Position numbers and translations under genes: made by a program
Shown: positions 19,148 to 27,935 of the stretch, in pieces
Layout: every line of letters starts with the position of its first letter
Position numbering within the stretch: the first letter of the stretch is position 1
Assembly (NCBI GenBank): GCA_028683855.1
Contig: JAQUHA010000005.1
Coordinates: 62,001 to 126,000, forward strand
DNA length: 64,000 nucleotides
DNA from: Desulfuromonadaceae bacterium
GTDB taxonomy: Bacteria > Desulfobacterota > Desulfuromonadia > Geobacterales > Pseudopelobacteraceae
Direction of reading: 5' to 3'
The notes under the pieces: generated by a model
What the model was told of the DNA's origin: nothing
Databases searched by the model: none
What the model saw: the letters and a program-made list of their open reading frames with translations, nothing else

Positions 19148-19688
19148 ACGCCCCCCTGAGATAAACCGTAATTTTTAAATTCATAACTACATTTTCTGTG
19201 TAAACATCACTGTTTGAAAATGAGACTGAATCAACCACCATTAATTCAGGACTGCTCTGAAGGTCGGAAAGGTAACTTTTCACCGCTGCATAGCTGCCAC
19301 TGACTGCAACAGATAGCTCATAAGATAGTAATGGTTTATTTTTTATCTGTACCGGTTTATAGCTAAATGTACCGACCTGCACAGCATTTTCGGAGGCTGA
19401 TTCATAAAGCTTGCTCAGAACTCCTGCAAATTCCCTTCTTTCTGGGATCGCAGACTGCAGTCGCAGCAGATCTTCAGATGCTTTTTTATGTAACGCCGCG
19501 GCATCCTGTTTTCCGGCAACTGCAGCTGTTCTTCGCACATCACTCCATTTTGTCTGCAGTTCTGCAAGAGCGGGCATCTGGTAGAGAGATTGGAAAACAA
19601 GAAGTGCAATATTCAGCACAATCAGCGAGATAAGAACGCCCAACAATCGGCGTTTCTGAAGCAGTATTTCTAAAAGGTACTGTTTCAT
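19137..19688 (-). CDS. PilO/GspM-like assembly protein
   Basis: This 183-residue bitopic protein has a membrane helix at about residues 14-34 (LLGVLISLIVLNIALLVFQSLY), a short coiled coil, and a ferredoxin-like periplasmic domain (IPERREFAGVLSKLYESASENAVQVGTFSY; SGSYAAVKSYLSDLQSSPELM). This matches PilO or GspM, which forms the inner-membrane platform with PilN/PilM. It abuts pilN by a 1-bp overlap. Called by architecture and gene order. Confidence 0.78.
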   Translation of the reverse strand: MKQYLLEILLQKRRLLGVLISLIVLNIALLVFQSLYQMPALAELQTKWSDVRRTAAVAGKQDAAALHKKASEDLLRLQSAIPERREFAGVLSKLYESASENAVQVGTFSYKPVQIKNKPLLSYELSVAVSGSYAAVKSYLSDLQSSPELMVVDSVSFSNSDVYTENVVMNLKITVYLRGAYES

Positions 19689-20224
19689 TAATTAGTTACC
19701 ATGCAGGAAATAGTAAACTGAACAACTTTTATTTTTGTATCTGATTCCATGTTTTTGTGTGAAATAAGCAGAACATTTGTGAAGCTCTTCGAACTTTCCA
19801 GTTTTTCAAGATACTGCTGCAGAGTTTTGAAAGATTTGGCATACCCATCCAGCTTCCACTCCTCATCTTTTTTAGCAGGCGCAAAGGATGATAAAGAAAT
19901 ACCTTCCGGGGTTACATTCTCAAGCATTTCCAGTTTTCCCACCCAGTCAGCGGTTTTACGCATAATTATCTCATTGTAAAATCTTACATCTTCTTTTTGA
20001 AGAGCTACCTGACTCTCAGAGACACCTACTGGTTTCAATTCAATACTGCTCTGCATTGTTTTAATTTCACTCTTTAATCGACTCTCTTCGCCCATGCCTG
20101 ATGAGACACTAACTACATTCCAGCAAAACGCAACAAGAAGAAGAACAGTTAAAAAACCTGCAACTCTGTTTATTAATTTATGGTCAATATAGGTGCGTGT
20201 AGAGAGATTTATTGTATAGCGCAT
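19688..20224 (-). CDS. pilN: PilN-like assembly protein
   Basis: The ORF track begins 13 codons early. The ATG at 20224, which overlaps the pilM stop as TGATG, gives the typical PilN start MRYTINLSTRTYIDHKLINR. The 178-residue protein has a cytoplasmic NLSTR-like segment that binds PilM, one membrane helix (about 23-42) and a periplasmic domain with a coiled coil (ending LEKLESSKSFTNVLLISHK). It belongs to the PilMNO platform that replaces GspL/GspM in this hybrid system. Confidence 0.82.
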   Translation of the reverse strand: MRYTINLSTRTYIDHKLINRVAGFLTVLLLVAFCWNVVSVSSGMGEESRLKSEIKTMQSSIELKPVGVSESQVALQKEDVRFYNEIIMRKTADWVGKLEMLENVTPEGISLSSFAPAKKDEEWKLDGYAKSFKTLQQYLEKLESSKSFTNVLLISHKNMESDTKIKVVQFTISCMVTN

Positions 20225-21150
20225 CAGGAATGCCTCAAGGCTGCACCGATTGCAGCCGTACATGAAAAGAGCCTTGACTGATCAGCCGGAGCGGAGTTAC
20301 CGGGGGCTACAACACCCTTTGTCTCAAGCAGAACGGCTGTTAATCCGGTTGCCTCAAGCAGCATCTCCTTAATCCCCTGCACAGCTTCAGGCTGGGCGAT
20401 AAAGAAAACTGTTCGCACGGATCTTTCGGGAAAACGTTCTTTATATACAAGTATTGAGCTGTTTATTTCCATATAGAAACGACTATCAGAAGGGTGTGTA
20501 TCATACAGCTCTTTGCTCCGGATAAATTCTGGAGTGCCGTCTACAAAAGCTACTACGGATAGTGTACTGCCGTAAAAAGAGACCAGAATACAATCTTCCT
20601 GGAGCGAGATTCTACGATCAAACAGCCGGCAGATGTTGAATGTATTGCAATCAATTCTGGCGGGTGAAAGTTTTGCCTTAACTATCAGATCTTCGTATTG
20701 TGAGATAACTGTACGGGAAGCAATTGCAACTAAAAGTGCCAGATCTCCGTTTTCCCTGACAGCAACCTGCTGATAGTCCAGATGCGTATCGGCAGTTTCA
20801 AGCGGGATGCTTTTCTTTAGTTTCCAGCGTATAAGGTCAAGAGCTTCAGATCTGCTTTTGAAGCGGCTATCAAGATCAAACAACATGATTTTGCAGACAG
20901 AGTCAGGGAGAGAAACTGCAACCCGTTCAGCCCTGCTGTTAAGTAGATTATAAGAAGACTGCAACGATGCAACAAAGTTTTCAGGCTCAAGAATGTTTGG
21001 CTCACGCAACGAGAAATGAAGGGTTTTAGGTGCTAAAGGGGCGTACCCTACCCGCTCCACACGGGGAGAAGCAGGGGTGCCGCCGGTCAAGGCGCAGGTG
21101 ACCCCCTGCTGGCTTATTTCAACTCCAATTGTATTACTGGAAAACAGCAT
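20224..21150 (-). CDS. pilM: PilM-like actin-fold ATPase
   Basis: This 308-residue cytoplasmic protein has the PilM/FtsA-type opening LFSSNTIGVEISQQGVTCAL and ERVAVSLPDSVCKIMLFDL. Later segments (EDCILVSFYGSTLSVVAFVDG; VYKERFPERSVRTVFFI) have the layout of PilM, which binds the N-terminal tail of PilN. It lies 17 bp after the GspE ATPase. The first ~100 residues are divergent, so it could equally be named the cytoplasmic part of GspL; gene order and absence of a membrane segment favour PilM. Confidence 0.78.
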   Translation of the reverse strand: MLFSSNTIGVEISQQGVTCALTGGTPASPRVERVGYAPLAPKTLHFSLREPNILEPENFVASLQSSYNLLNSRAERVAVSLPDSVCKIMLFDLDSRFKSRSEALDLIRWKLKKSIPLETADTHLDYQQVAVRENGDLALLVAIASRTVISQYEDLIVKAKLSPARIDCNTFNICRLFDRRISLQEDCILVSFYGSTLSVVAFVDGTPEFIRSKELYDTHPSDSRFYMEINSSILVYKERFPERSVRTVFFIAQPEAVQGIKEMLLEATGLTAVLLETKGVVAPGNSAPADQSRLFSCTAAIGAALRHS

Positions 21151-21167
21151 AGTTTAACCCGTTCCGG

Positions 21168-22886
21168 TCACTCAACAAATGTAACGCGGTTTATCTCCTT
21201 GAGTGTTGTTATGCCCGCGGCAAATTTCTCCTCAGCAGAATCTCTTAAAAACATAACTCCAGCCTCACGCGCAGCGTTTTTAAGCTGGGTTGCCGGGACT
21301 TTTGCAATAATCAGATCACGAATCTGATCGTTCAGTTCAAGAAGTTCAACAATAGCAACACGACCACGATATCCGGTTCCATGGCATTCGTCGCATCCAT
21401 GTGACTCATAAAGTGTCATTCCGCGAAAACGCCCGGGGTCAACTCCACCCTCAATAAGCTCCTCGTCTGTATATGTGACCGGACGGCGACAGGAGATACA
21501 GACTTTTCTTATCAATCTTTGAGCCAGAACACAGTTAAGACAGGAGACAAAATTATATGGATCAATACCCATGTGGATAAAGCGCCCTATAACGTCAAAG
21601 ACATTGTTAGCATGAACAGTCGTAAAAACCAAGTGACCGGTAAGCGCAGACTGAACCGCAATCTGGGCGGTTTCCGAATCGCGAATTTCACCAACCATAA
21701 TCTTGTCTGGATCGTGCCGGAGAATAGAGCGGAGTCCCTTGGCAAAAGTCAGCCCTTTTTTCTCGTTTACCGGAATCTGCAGCACTCCGCGAAGCATATA
21801 CTCAACCGGATCTTCAATGGTGATAATTTTATCCTCACCTGTATGAATCTCTGTTAATGCGGCGTAAAGAGTTGTAGTTTTGCCTGACCCTGTCGGCCCT
21901 GTAACCAGAACCATACCATAAGGCTCACGGATTTTTTTTCTGATACGTTTAATTTCACGTTCGCTGACTCCAAGATTTTCCAGAGTGAGTCCCTTTAAAT
22001 CACTGGCAATACTCTCTTTGTCAAGAATACGGATGACAGCATCCTCTCCAAGAGAACTGGGCATTATTGATACGCGGAAATCAATAGACTTCTCACCGAA
22101 ACGGATTTTAAAGCGACCATCCTGAGGAATGCGACGTTCGGAAATATCAAGTTCACTCATTACTTTAAGTCTTGAAATTATTGGCGACTGAAAATGATGA
22201 TCAATAGTTTCATTCGCTTTATACAGCACCCCATCAATGCGGTATTTTATATCGACACCATCAATACCTGTCTCTATATGAATATCGCTTGCCCTGCGAC
22301 CTAAAGCATCTAATATTGTAGTATTAATCAGCTTTATTATCGGACTTGTATCTTCCGATAGTGTTTCAACCGATAACACCTCTTCACCACGATCCGTCTC
22401 TTTGACAAGCTGCAGCATAAAGTCTTCTGAAACATCACGAAGCACCCGCCGTGTACCCTCACCAGCCTTCGTAACAGCAGCTATAGCAGAATCAGACGCT
22501 ATGCGGATCTGTACCTGCCGATCAAGCAGCAGCTCCAGTTCATCCAGCTTAACAACGTCAGTCGGGTCTGAAACAGCTACGATTATACGATCCGGCATAA
22601 TGTCCAGAGGTACGAAATGAAAACGGTATATCGCATCCGGGGGGAGCTGATTCAGCAGATCTGAATTCATTTTGAAATTTCTCAGATCAATATATTCAAG
22701 CCCGAACTGTACTGCCAAAGCACAAGCCATATTCTCTTCAGTAACCAATCCTTCGTGAATTGCAATTTCACCAAAACGCTGACGTGTGGAAGAGAGTTTT
22801 TCAATAATTATCGGCATCTGATCCGGGTCAAGAAATCCAAGCTCAATCAGAATATTGCCTATATTTTTTCTTTTGAAAGATTGCAT
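21168..22886 (-). CDS. gspE: GspE/PilB-type secretion ATPase with MshEN domain
   Basis: The 572-residue hexameric ATPase drives pseudopilus assembly. It has an N-terminal MshEN-type domain (about residues 5-75; NIGNILIELGFLDPDQMP and RFGEIAIHEGLVTEENM), a fold known to bind cyclic di-GMP in some relatives. The ATPase core has Walker A GPTGSGKTTTLYAAL near 334, the Asp box ITIEDPVEYML, Walker B-like DPDKIMVGEIRD and the His box. A zinc-finger insert has CISCRRP and CDECHGTGYRGR. It sits 7 bp after gspF, as in type II and IV systems. The GspE versus PilB name depends on substrate, which is unknown. Confidence 0.93.
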   Translation of the reverse strand: MQSFKRKNIGNILIELGFLDPDQMPIIIEKLSSTRQRFGEIAIHEGLVTEENMACALAVQFGLEYIDLRNFKMNSDLLNQLPPDAIYRFHFVPLDIMPDRIIVAVSDPTDVVKLDELELLLDRQVQIRIASDSAIAAVTKAGEGTRRVLRDVSEDFMLQLVKETDRGEEVLSVETLSEDTSPIIKLINTTILDALGRRASDIHIETGIDGVDIKYRIDGVLYKANETIDHHFQSPIISRLKVMSELDISERRIPQDGRFKIRFGEKSIDFRVSIMPSSLGEDAVIRILDKESIASDLKGLTLENLGVSEREIKRIRKKIREPYGMVLVTGPTGSGKTTTLYAALTEIHTGEDKIITIEDPVEYMLRGVLQIPVNEKKGLTFAKGLRSILRHDPDKIMVGEIRDSETAQIAVQSALTGHLVFTTVHANNVFDVIGRFIHMGIDPYNFVSCLNCVLAQRLIRKVCISCRRPVTYTDEELIEGGVDPGRFRGMTLYESHGCDECHGTGYRGRVAIVELLELNDQIRDLIIAKVPATQLKNAAREAGVMFLRDSAEEKFAAGITTLKEINRVTFVE

Positions 22887-22893
22887 TGAAATC

Positions 22894-24102
22894 CTAACCT
22901 ACCGTTCCTGCAATTTTAAAAATCGGAAGATACATGGCAATGATTATTACACCTATCACAACCCCCATTACAAGCATAATGGCTGGTTCAATTGCAGTTG
23001 TAAGAAGATGCATACGCTCTTCAAGCTCATCTTCAAGGTAGTTTGAAATATCCATAAGCATATCTTCGAGCGAACCGGTTGTCTCGCCCACACCAAGCAT
23101 ACGCAGCGCAAGTGGCGGCATAATGTTTATTCGTTCAAGTGCGACAGAGAGTCTTCCACCCTCTTCAATGAAACGCACAGCTTCAAAGAGCCGTTTTTCC
23201 ATAAAGACATTGTTCAATGTACCGATTGACATACGAAGTGACTCTATAATAGGAATACCACTCCCAAGAACTGTCGCCAGAGTTCTTGCAAAAGCTGCTA
23301 CAGCGTATTTATTGAAGATTTCACCGACTATAGGAACTCTCAGTATAAAACGATCAAATGCATATCTACCGGCTTCGGTTCTCTTCCATGACCTGAAAGC
23401 AGAGAGAGAAACCATACCGATAATTACAACTAAAAGAATATAACGCCTGAGAAGTGATGTAAAAGTAATTAGAAGCTGTGTAAGTGCAGGGAGTTGAGAA
23501 CCTGCATCAGAGTACACCTGACTAAAGGTGGGAACAACATATACCAGAAGAAGTGTAATAGCCAGCAGAGCAAAAACAACAAGAATGGATGGGTAGAAAA
23601 CAGCCGCTACAATCTTCTTCCTCAACGCCCCTACCCGTTTCAAATACTGTATATATCGGCGAATTGTCTGTGGAAGATCTCCGGTTCGTTCACCTGCACG
23701 GATTGATGCCACGTAAAGATATGGAAAAGCTCTACCATGTTTTTCCATCGCCACGGAGAGTGCCGCACCGGCTTTGACATCTTCGCGAACCTGCACCATC
23801 ACCTCGTACAAAGCTCCTGAATCATGACGTTCCAGAATAGCGTCCAGAACCTGCATGATCGGCATACCGGCTTTTATCAAAACAAGCATCTCCTGATTAA
23901 ACGTAAGAAGAGCTTTATTATCAAGTTTTCTACGGCTAAGACCCTTGTCAAAAAGAAACTGGAATGACTTTTTTTTAACCTCAAAAACAAAAAAACCCTG
24001 ATCCTCAAGATTTTTTCGCAAAACACCGCTATCTGCAGCCTCAAAATCTCTACTGAGGATCTTACCGTCTGACGAGCCAAGTTTACAGGAGAAGAGTGCC
24101 AT
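22894..24102 (-). CDS. gspF: GspF/PilC-type inner-membrane platform protein
   Basis: This 402-residue polytopic protein has two GspF repeats (about residues 68-190 and 270-392), each with membrane helices; the final one is IMLVMGVVIGVIIIAMYLPIF. The motif TGDLPQTIRRY in the first repeat and GVGETTGSLEDMLMDIS in the second are hallmarks of the family. It is the first gene of the long minus-strand secretion block. A terminator hairpin about 45 bp upstream isolates it from the cytochrome genes. Its own promoter must lie in the 24103-24141 gap, but no good hexamers are clear. Confidence 0.92.
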   Translation of the reverse strand: MALFSCKLGSSDGKILSRDFEAADSGVLRKNLEDQGFFVFEVKKKSFQFLFDKGLSRRKLDNKALLTFNQEMLVLIKAGMPIMQVLDAILERHDSGALYEVMVQVREDVKAGAALSVAMEKHGRAFPYLYVASIRAGERTGDLPQTIRRYIQYLKRVGALRKKIVAAVFYPSILVVFALLAITLLLVYVVPTFSQVYSDAGSQLPALTQLLITFTSLLRRYILLVVIIGMVSLSAFRSWKRTEAGRYAFDRFILRVPIVGEIFNKYAVAAFARTLATVLGSGIPIIESLRMSIGTLNNVFMEKRLFEAVRFIEEGGRLSVALERINIMPPLALRMLGVGETTGSLEDMLMDISNYLEDELEERMHLLTTAIEPAIMLVMGVVIGVIIIAMYLPIFKIAGTVG

Positions 24103-24141
24103 AACCTTGATTAGATACCATAGGGAGTAAAATAATAAAAT

Positions 24142-24169
24142 AAAAAACCACAGACAGGAGGTCTATGGT
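24142..24169 (-). terminator. Rho-independent terminator after the cytochrome cluster
   Basis: Minus-strand hairpin ACCATAGAC-CTCCT-GTCTGTGGT with one internal mismatch, directly followed by TTTTTT and more T-rich sequence. It ends transcription coming from the cytochrome/NHL genes, before gspF. Confidence 0.85.
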
Positions 24170-24204
24170 CATTATTTACTTGAGCTCCGAAAAGAGTAAA
24201 ATGG

Positions 24205-24657
24205 TTAAATTTTATGACAAGAGACACAAAGCTCGTTAGAGTTCATCCTCAGGCGATTCTGATACAGCTGAGGATTATCATCTTTTGAAACATGAAGATT
24301 GTGACAGGTAGTTGCACAGTTGATTGTTCCATCACTCTCAAGCGGGAGGTTCTTGAAATTATAAGATGGTTTTTTACCTGTCGCATGACCTTTACCTACA
24401 CCCAGAGTTCCGGGCTCTTCAGGTTCAATCAAATGACAGCCGAGACAGATTTTATCCAGGTCAAATTTCATCTCTCTCTTTGTTGAGCCAAATGCAAACC
24501 AGCTGTTTAGTTTCTCAGGCGTAGCAACGTGACAAACAGTACAGTCACCGTTCTCAGAGTGAGGGGAGAATCTGCTATCTTCAGCTTTTGATGCTGCCAC
24601 AGAGACAAGTATAATAAACAGTGCCGTATAAATTGAATTTAAAAATTTTATATGCAT
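24205..24657 (-). CDS. Small periplasmic multihaem c-type cytochrome
   Basis: The 150-residue protein has a Sec signal peptide (about residues 1-25, ending ASKA) and four haem-binding sites: CTVCH, CLGCH, CATTCH and CVSCH. The third has three residues between the cysteines (CX3CH) and not two; I checked this on the DNA. It would be exported and haem-loaded in the periplasm as an electron carrier. It is the last of three cytochrome genes, 14 bp after its neighbour. The fold resembles doubled-CXXCH-type modules, but the subfamily is not clear. Confidence 0.85.
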   Translation of the reverse strand: MHIKFLNSIYTALFIILVSVAASKAEDSRFSPHSENGDCTVCHVATPEKLNSWFAFGSTKREMKFDLDKICLGCHLIEPEEPGTLGVGKGHATGKKPSYNFKNLPLESDGTINCATTCHNLHVSKDDNPQLYQNRLRMNSNELCVSCHKI

Positions 24658-24671
24658 TTTATCAACACCAA

Positions 24672-25742
24672 TCAGTAAGTTTTAGGGTTGTGATCAACAC
24701 CATGACATGAGAGCCAGCACTCGCCATGGAAAGTGTAGGTCCCCTTTTCTACAAATTTCAATTTTCCGGTTGAACTTTCAGTTACATAATCGCGGTTGAA
24801 ACGGATCAGATAGCGATTTTCAACGCTGCCATGCGAAGAGTGGCAGGTGTAACAGGATGTCCCTCCCCCTTTAAAACCTCTCTCACCTGTTATGTGACGG
24901 GAGTGTGCTGTAAAACTTTCATTACCGAGAATACTCGCTCTTTTATGGCATCTGTAGCAGATAGCATAAGCAAAGTCACTTTCAGCTGCATTATCTTCAA
25001 TTGAATAATTGTCTGTGAGCAAACCCTGATATTTTGAACCGTGCGGTCCGCGGGCAGCTCCCGGCTCATCGCTGGAGTGGCAGTCAGCACATTTAAGTAC
25101 TGAAACATCACCGGCAGAACTCTTCTTTTCCCGATATGGTCTTATAAGACTGATAACCGCCTGATTTTTACCTTCGCCTTCAACAGGGTGAAACGATGGG
25201 TTATTTGTGGAGAACTCAATCCTCTTGTTTGTTGATTTAACCGGGAGGTTCGCACTGTCCGAGTGACAAAGATAGCAGAGTTCATACTCTTTAGTAATCT
25301 GCGTAACGAGGTTACCAACTTTTTTACCGCTTATACCGGCATAGGGATTACTGGCAGAGACAAAATGAGGACTATGGCAATCAGCACAAGTAACGTGGCG
25401 TTCAACAGATGGATCAATTTCAGGGAGCACTTCACGAGCTGAATGCTGCCCCTTCTTGTCAAAAACGGGATGACGATAATTTTTGGAGAAATCTTTGGTT
25501 ATATCCTTTAACTGAACACCTTGAGTCACATACCCTGCCTGAAAGTTGGAAGAACCGTGACAGCTGACACAGCGGTAAGCTCCTCCACCGTCAGAAAAAT
25601 TAAACCCCATGTGGCAGGATGCACAGCCGTCACGCATATTCTTTTTGTCAAGATGGATAGGAGTTTCATTTGCTGCAAACAGCAGTGAAGCGTAAAGTAA
25701 TACAGTGACAAAAGTTAGACTATATATAAATTTAAAAAACAT
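24672..25742 (-). CDS. Octahaem c-type cytochrome
   Basis: The track starts at 25760 with MYERRF; the ATG at 25742 (MFFKFIYSLTFVTVLLYASLLFAA) gives a cleaner signal peptide. The mature protein has eight haem sites: CASCH, CVSCH, CADCH, CYLCH, CADCH, CYRCH, CYTCH and a final CWLSCH with CX3CH spacing. Several distal His (KNYRHPVF, FTAHSRHI) can be axial ligands. A role in extracellular or periplasmic electron transfer is inferred from family and neighbours. The ribosome site AAAGGAGATTT is 6-12 bases before the chosen ATG, supporting that start. Confidence 0.87.
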   Translation of the reverse strand: MFFKFIYSLTFVTVLLYASLLFAANETPIHLDKKNMRDGCASCHMGFNFSDGGGAYRCVSCHGSSNFQAGYVTQGVQLKDITKDFSKNYRHPVFDKKGQHSAREVLPEIDPSVERHVTCADCHSPHFVSASNPYAGISGKKVGNLVTQITKEYELCYLCHSDSANLPVKSTNKRIEFSTNNPSFHPVEGEGKNQAVISLIRPYREKKSSAGDVSVLKCADCHSSDEPGAARGPHGSKYQGLLTDNYSIEDNAAESDFAYAICYRCHKRASILGNESFTAHSRHITGERGFKGGGTSCYTCHSSHGSVENRYLIRFNRDYVTESSTGKLKFVEKGTYTFHGECWLSCHGVDHNPKTY

Positions 25743-25772
25743 AAATCTCCTTTCATACATAAAAGACCATGG

Positions 25773-26663
25773 CTATGGCCAGGGGGGAGTAAAAGCGGGA
25801 GAAAGCAGCGTCATCGGGTGGCATGACGTACAGACTGCCTGCTGATCCTGCGCAGCGGTACTAGCGGCATTTATGTTATAAACCCAAAATGGGGCAATTT
25901 TTCTAGTATATGTAGCATCACACGACCCCGTAGGCGAGAGATAACAAGCATTATCATCTGACTGATTCTGGTGCGGGTCATGGCAGGTAGTACACTGCAT
26001 ACGACTCTCTTTATCAAGCTTCACCTCTGTCAGAGTAGGCGGGAATGTAAATACTGTTGCCGGTAGTTTGGATGCTTGAATCGCATTTCTCACAGCATCA
26101 TTATAAACGAAAGATACCGGATGATGTCCGGTCTTCATTTTGTTTGTATCAGACTTGAACGAGGCGATTCCGGTTATCACCTCATATCCTGACATCATTG
26201 TTATCTCACCCCCGTTATTCACCTCACCCAACCTTGAAACTCCATCATGGCAGCTCAAACAGAGCTTCGATGATCCATTAGGCTGAGCACCGACAGCGTA
26301 CTGAGCTTCAGATATTTTTCTGATCTGTAAAGTATCCGTAGAATATCTCTGAAACACCTCCGAAGAGAACTTTCTATTCCAGAGCGGTGCCTGTCCAACA
26401 ACATTAGCGTTGTGCGGAGTATGACAGAAAATACAGATCTGCTGACCTTTAGGGTTTCCTGCTTCATCATCCGTAGATCTGTATGCACTTGTGTTACCCT
26501 TGATTGCAGCACCATCCCAGGCTTTCGCAGAAAGATTATGCTTGTTGCCGGTTACCGAGTATTGGGATACCTTTGGACCCGCTGCAGCAGCCTGATAAGC
26601 AGAAGGGGCAACAATCAGAGCTGTTGCAATCGTTATTCTTATAATTTTAACAAGAAATTCCAT
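25773..26663 (-). CDS. Tetrahaem c-type cytochrome (CxxCH-type)
   Basis: This 296-residue secreted protein has a signal peptide (cleavage near YQAAAAG) and four CXXCH sites: CIFCHTPH, CLSCHDG, CTTCHDPH and CTSCHP. The pairing CxxCHtPH/CLSCHDG is common in delta-proteobacterial cytochromes with adjacent NHL-repeat proteins. The stretch CYLSPTGSCDATYT holds two extra Cys that could form a disulfide. It starts one base after the NHL gene ends, so both are co-translated. Partner specificity is unknown. Confidence 0.87.
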   Translation of the reverse strand: MEFLVKIIRITIATALIVAPSAYQAAAAGPKVSQYSVTGNKHNLSAKAWDGAAIKGNTSAYRSTDDEAGNPKGQQICIFCHTPHNANVVGQAPLWNRKFSSEVFQRYSTDTLQIRKISEAQYAVGAQPNGSSKLCLSCHDGVSRLGEVNNGGEITMMSGYEVITGIASFKSDTNKMKTGHHPVSFVYNDAVRNAIQASKLPATVFTFPPTLTEVKLDKESRMQCTTCHDPHQNQSDDNACYLSPTGSCDATYTRKIAPFWVYNINAASTAAQDQQAVCTSCHPMTLLSPAFTPPWP

Positions 26664-27746
26664 TTAGTTTACCTTCTTTTTCAGATACTGATAAATCTGA
26701 ATACGGTGATTAAAAGTGTCCGAAATATAAATTCTGTCATTCCTGTCTATGAAAATTCCACTGGGCAGCATAAACTCACCGGGGTAAGAGCCCTCCTGTC
26801 CAACGTAGAGCAGAAGCTGCCCTTTCTGATCAAAAATCTGGAAGTTGCCGAAAACAGAATCAATCACATAAAGGTTACCGTCACCATCAAGCGCAACCCC
26901 CTTTGGACGGGCAAAAGAGCCCGGCACATCACCCAGCTGCCCCTGACTCCTTATATATCTGTTGTTTGAATCAAACACTCTAACAGTGAAGTTCATGGTA
27001 TCCGTTACATAAACATTATCCTGTTTATCAACTGTCAGATATGTCGGTCTGTTGAATGATTCCGAAAAATCACCCCCTGCAAGCTCGCCTTTGAACTTAT
27101 CATCTCTCCCGAAAATAAAAACCTTGTTAGCCACAGGGTCAGCTACAAGGAGATCCCCGTTACTTCTTATCCCTATTCCAGCGGGACGCTGCAGTTTGGC
27201 ACTGCTATCAAGTTGGCTTATAAAATCGCCATTCGGGGCGAATTTGAATATCGCAGCGATCTGTGAATCACTTATATACAGATTATTATCGTTATCAAGT
27301 GCAACACCAACTGGGTTTAGAAGTCTTTTTTCACCAGCCTGAAAAATATAATCTACACTCTTATCTGCCATACTGTATCTGTGCACAAGCCCGACTGAGG
27401 GATCCGCCACATAAATAAGACCGTTCCCGTCAGCGGCAATACACTGCGGAGTGTAAAAGTCTATATACTCTTCCTTGTTTCCGGTTACATAATCAAATAT
27501 CTTTTTTGTAAGACCTGATGAGGCACCCAAAACATCCTTAGCCCCCTGTATCACCTTAAGGATCTTTATCCGACCCTCCTCGGGTGGAGGTGGCCAGACG
27601 GCAGTCAGGTTCTTATCCTGCCACGCAGCTTCATTAAGTCTGGCAGTACTGCATCCGGCAACAAACATACACAAAACAGCAGCATAAAAAATTATGCCCG
27701 ATTTACCATGAATAAACCGAATAAAATAACTGATATTCTCAAGCAT
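26664..27746 (-). CDS. NHL-repeat lipoprotein (beta-propeller)
   Basis: This 360-residue protein has a lipobox VAGC near residue 32 after a hydrophobic segment, so it should be lipid-anchored. About six NHL repeats follow (e.g. CIAADGNGLIYVADPSVGLVHRY, GVALDNDNNLYISDSQIAAIF, GVALDGDGNLYVIDSVFGNFQIF), consistent with a six-bladed propeller over residues 90-355. Such proteins often accompany multihaem cytochromes in Geobacter relatives and may hold a cytochrome at the membrane surface. It overlaps the small upstream membrane protein by 8 bp. Confidence 0.87.
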   Translation of the reverse strand: MLENISYFIRFIHGKSGIIFYAAVLCMFVAGCSTARLNEAAWQDKNLTAVWPPPPEEGRIKILKVIQGAKDVLGASSGLTKKIFDYVTGNKEEYIDFYTPQCIAADGNGLIYVADPSVGLVHRYSMADKSVDYIFQAGEKRLLNPVGVALDNDNNLYISDSQIAAIFKFAPNGDFISQLDSSAKLQRPAGIGIRSNGDLLVADPVANKVFIFGRDDKFKGELAGGDFSESFNRPTYLTVDKQDNVYVTDTMNFTVRVFDSNNRYIRSQGQLGDVPGSFARPKGVALDGDGNLYVIDSVFGNFQIFDQKGQLLLYVGQEGSYPGEFMLPSGIFIDRNDRIYISDTFNHRIQIYQYLKKKVN

Positions 27747-27924
27747 TTAACATACCAGCGATCCATATAAAATAAGAAACAGCCGCAGCAGCACCCCATT
27801 TTGCAGCAACTGACGGCAAAAAGAGATCTTTTTGCGGAAATGCTTTAAGCATAAGCATAATAGAGGAAAACAACCACCCGATTAGTCCGGTTATAAGGAG
27901 AACCCCCCAAATATCAGATAACAT
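27739..27924 (-). CDS. Small two-helix membrane protein of unknown function
   Basis: This 61-residue protein is almost entirely two membrane helices (WGVLLITGLIGWLFSSIMLML and AAKWGAAAAVSYFIWIAGML) separated by a short polar loop FPQKDLFLPS. It has an ATG start with AAGGAG upstream and overlaps the NHL lipoprotein gene, so it is likely real and co-expressed. I do not recognise a family. It might be a membrane anchor for the propeller/cytochrome set. Confidence 0.7.
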   Translation of the reverse strand: MLSDIWGVLLITGLIGWLFSSIMLMLKAFPQKDLFLPSVAAKWGAAAAVSYFIWIAGMLNA

Positions 27925-27935
27925 AATAACTCTAT

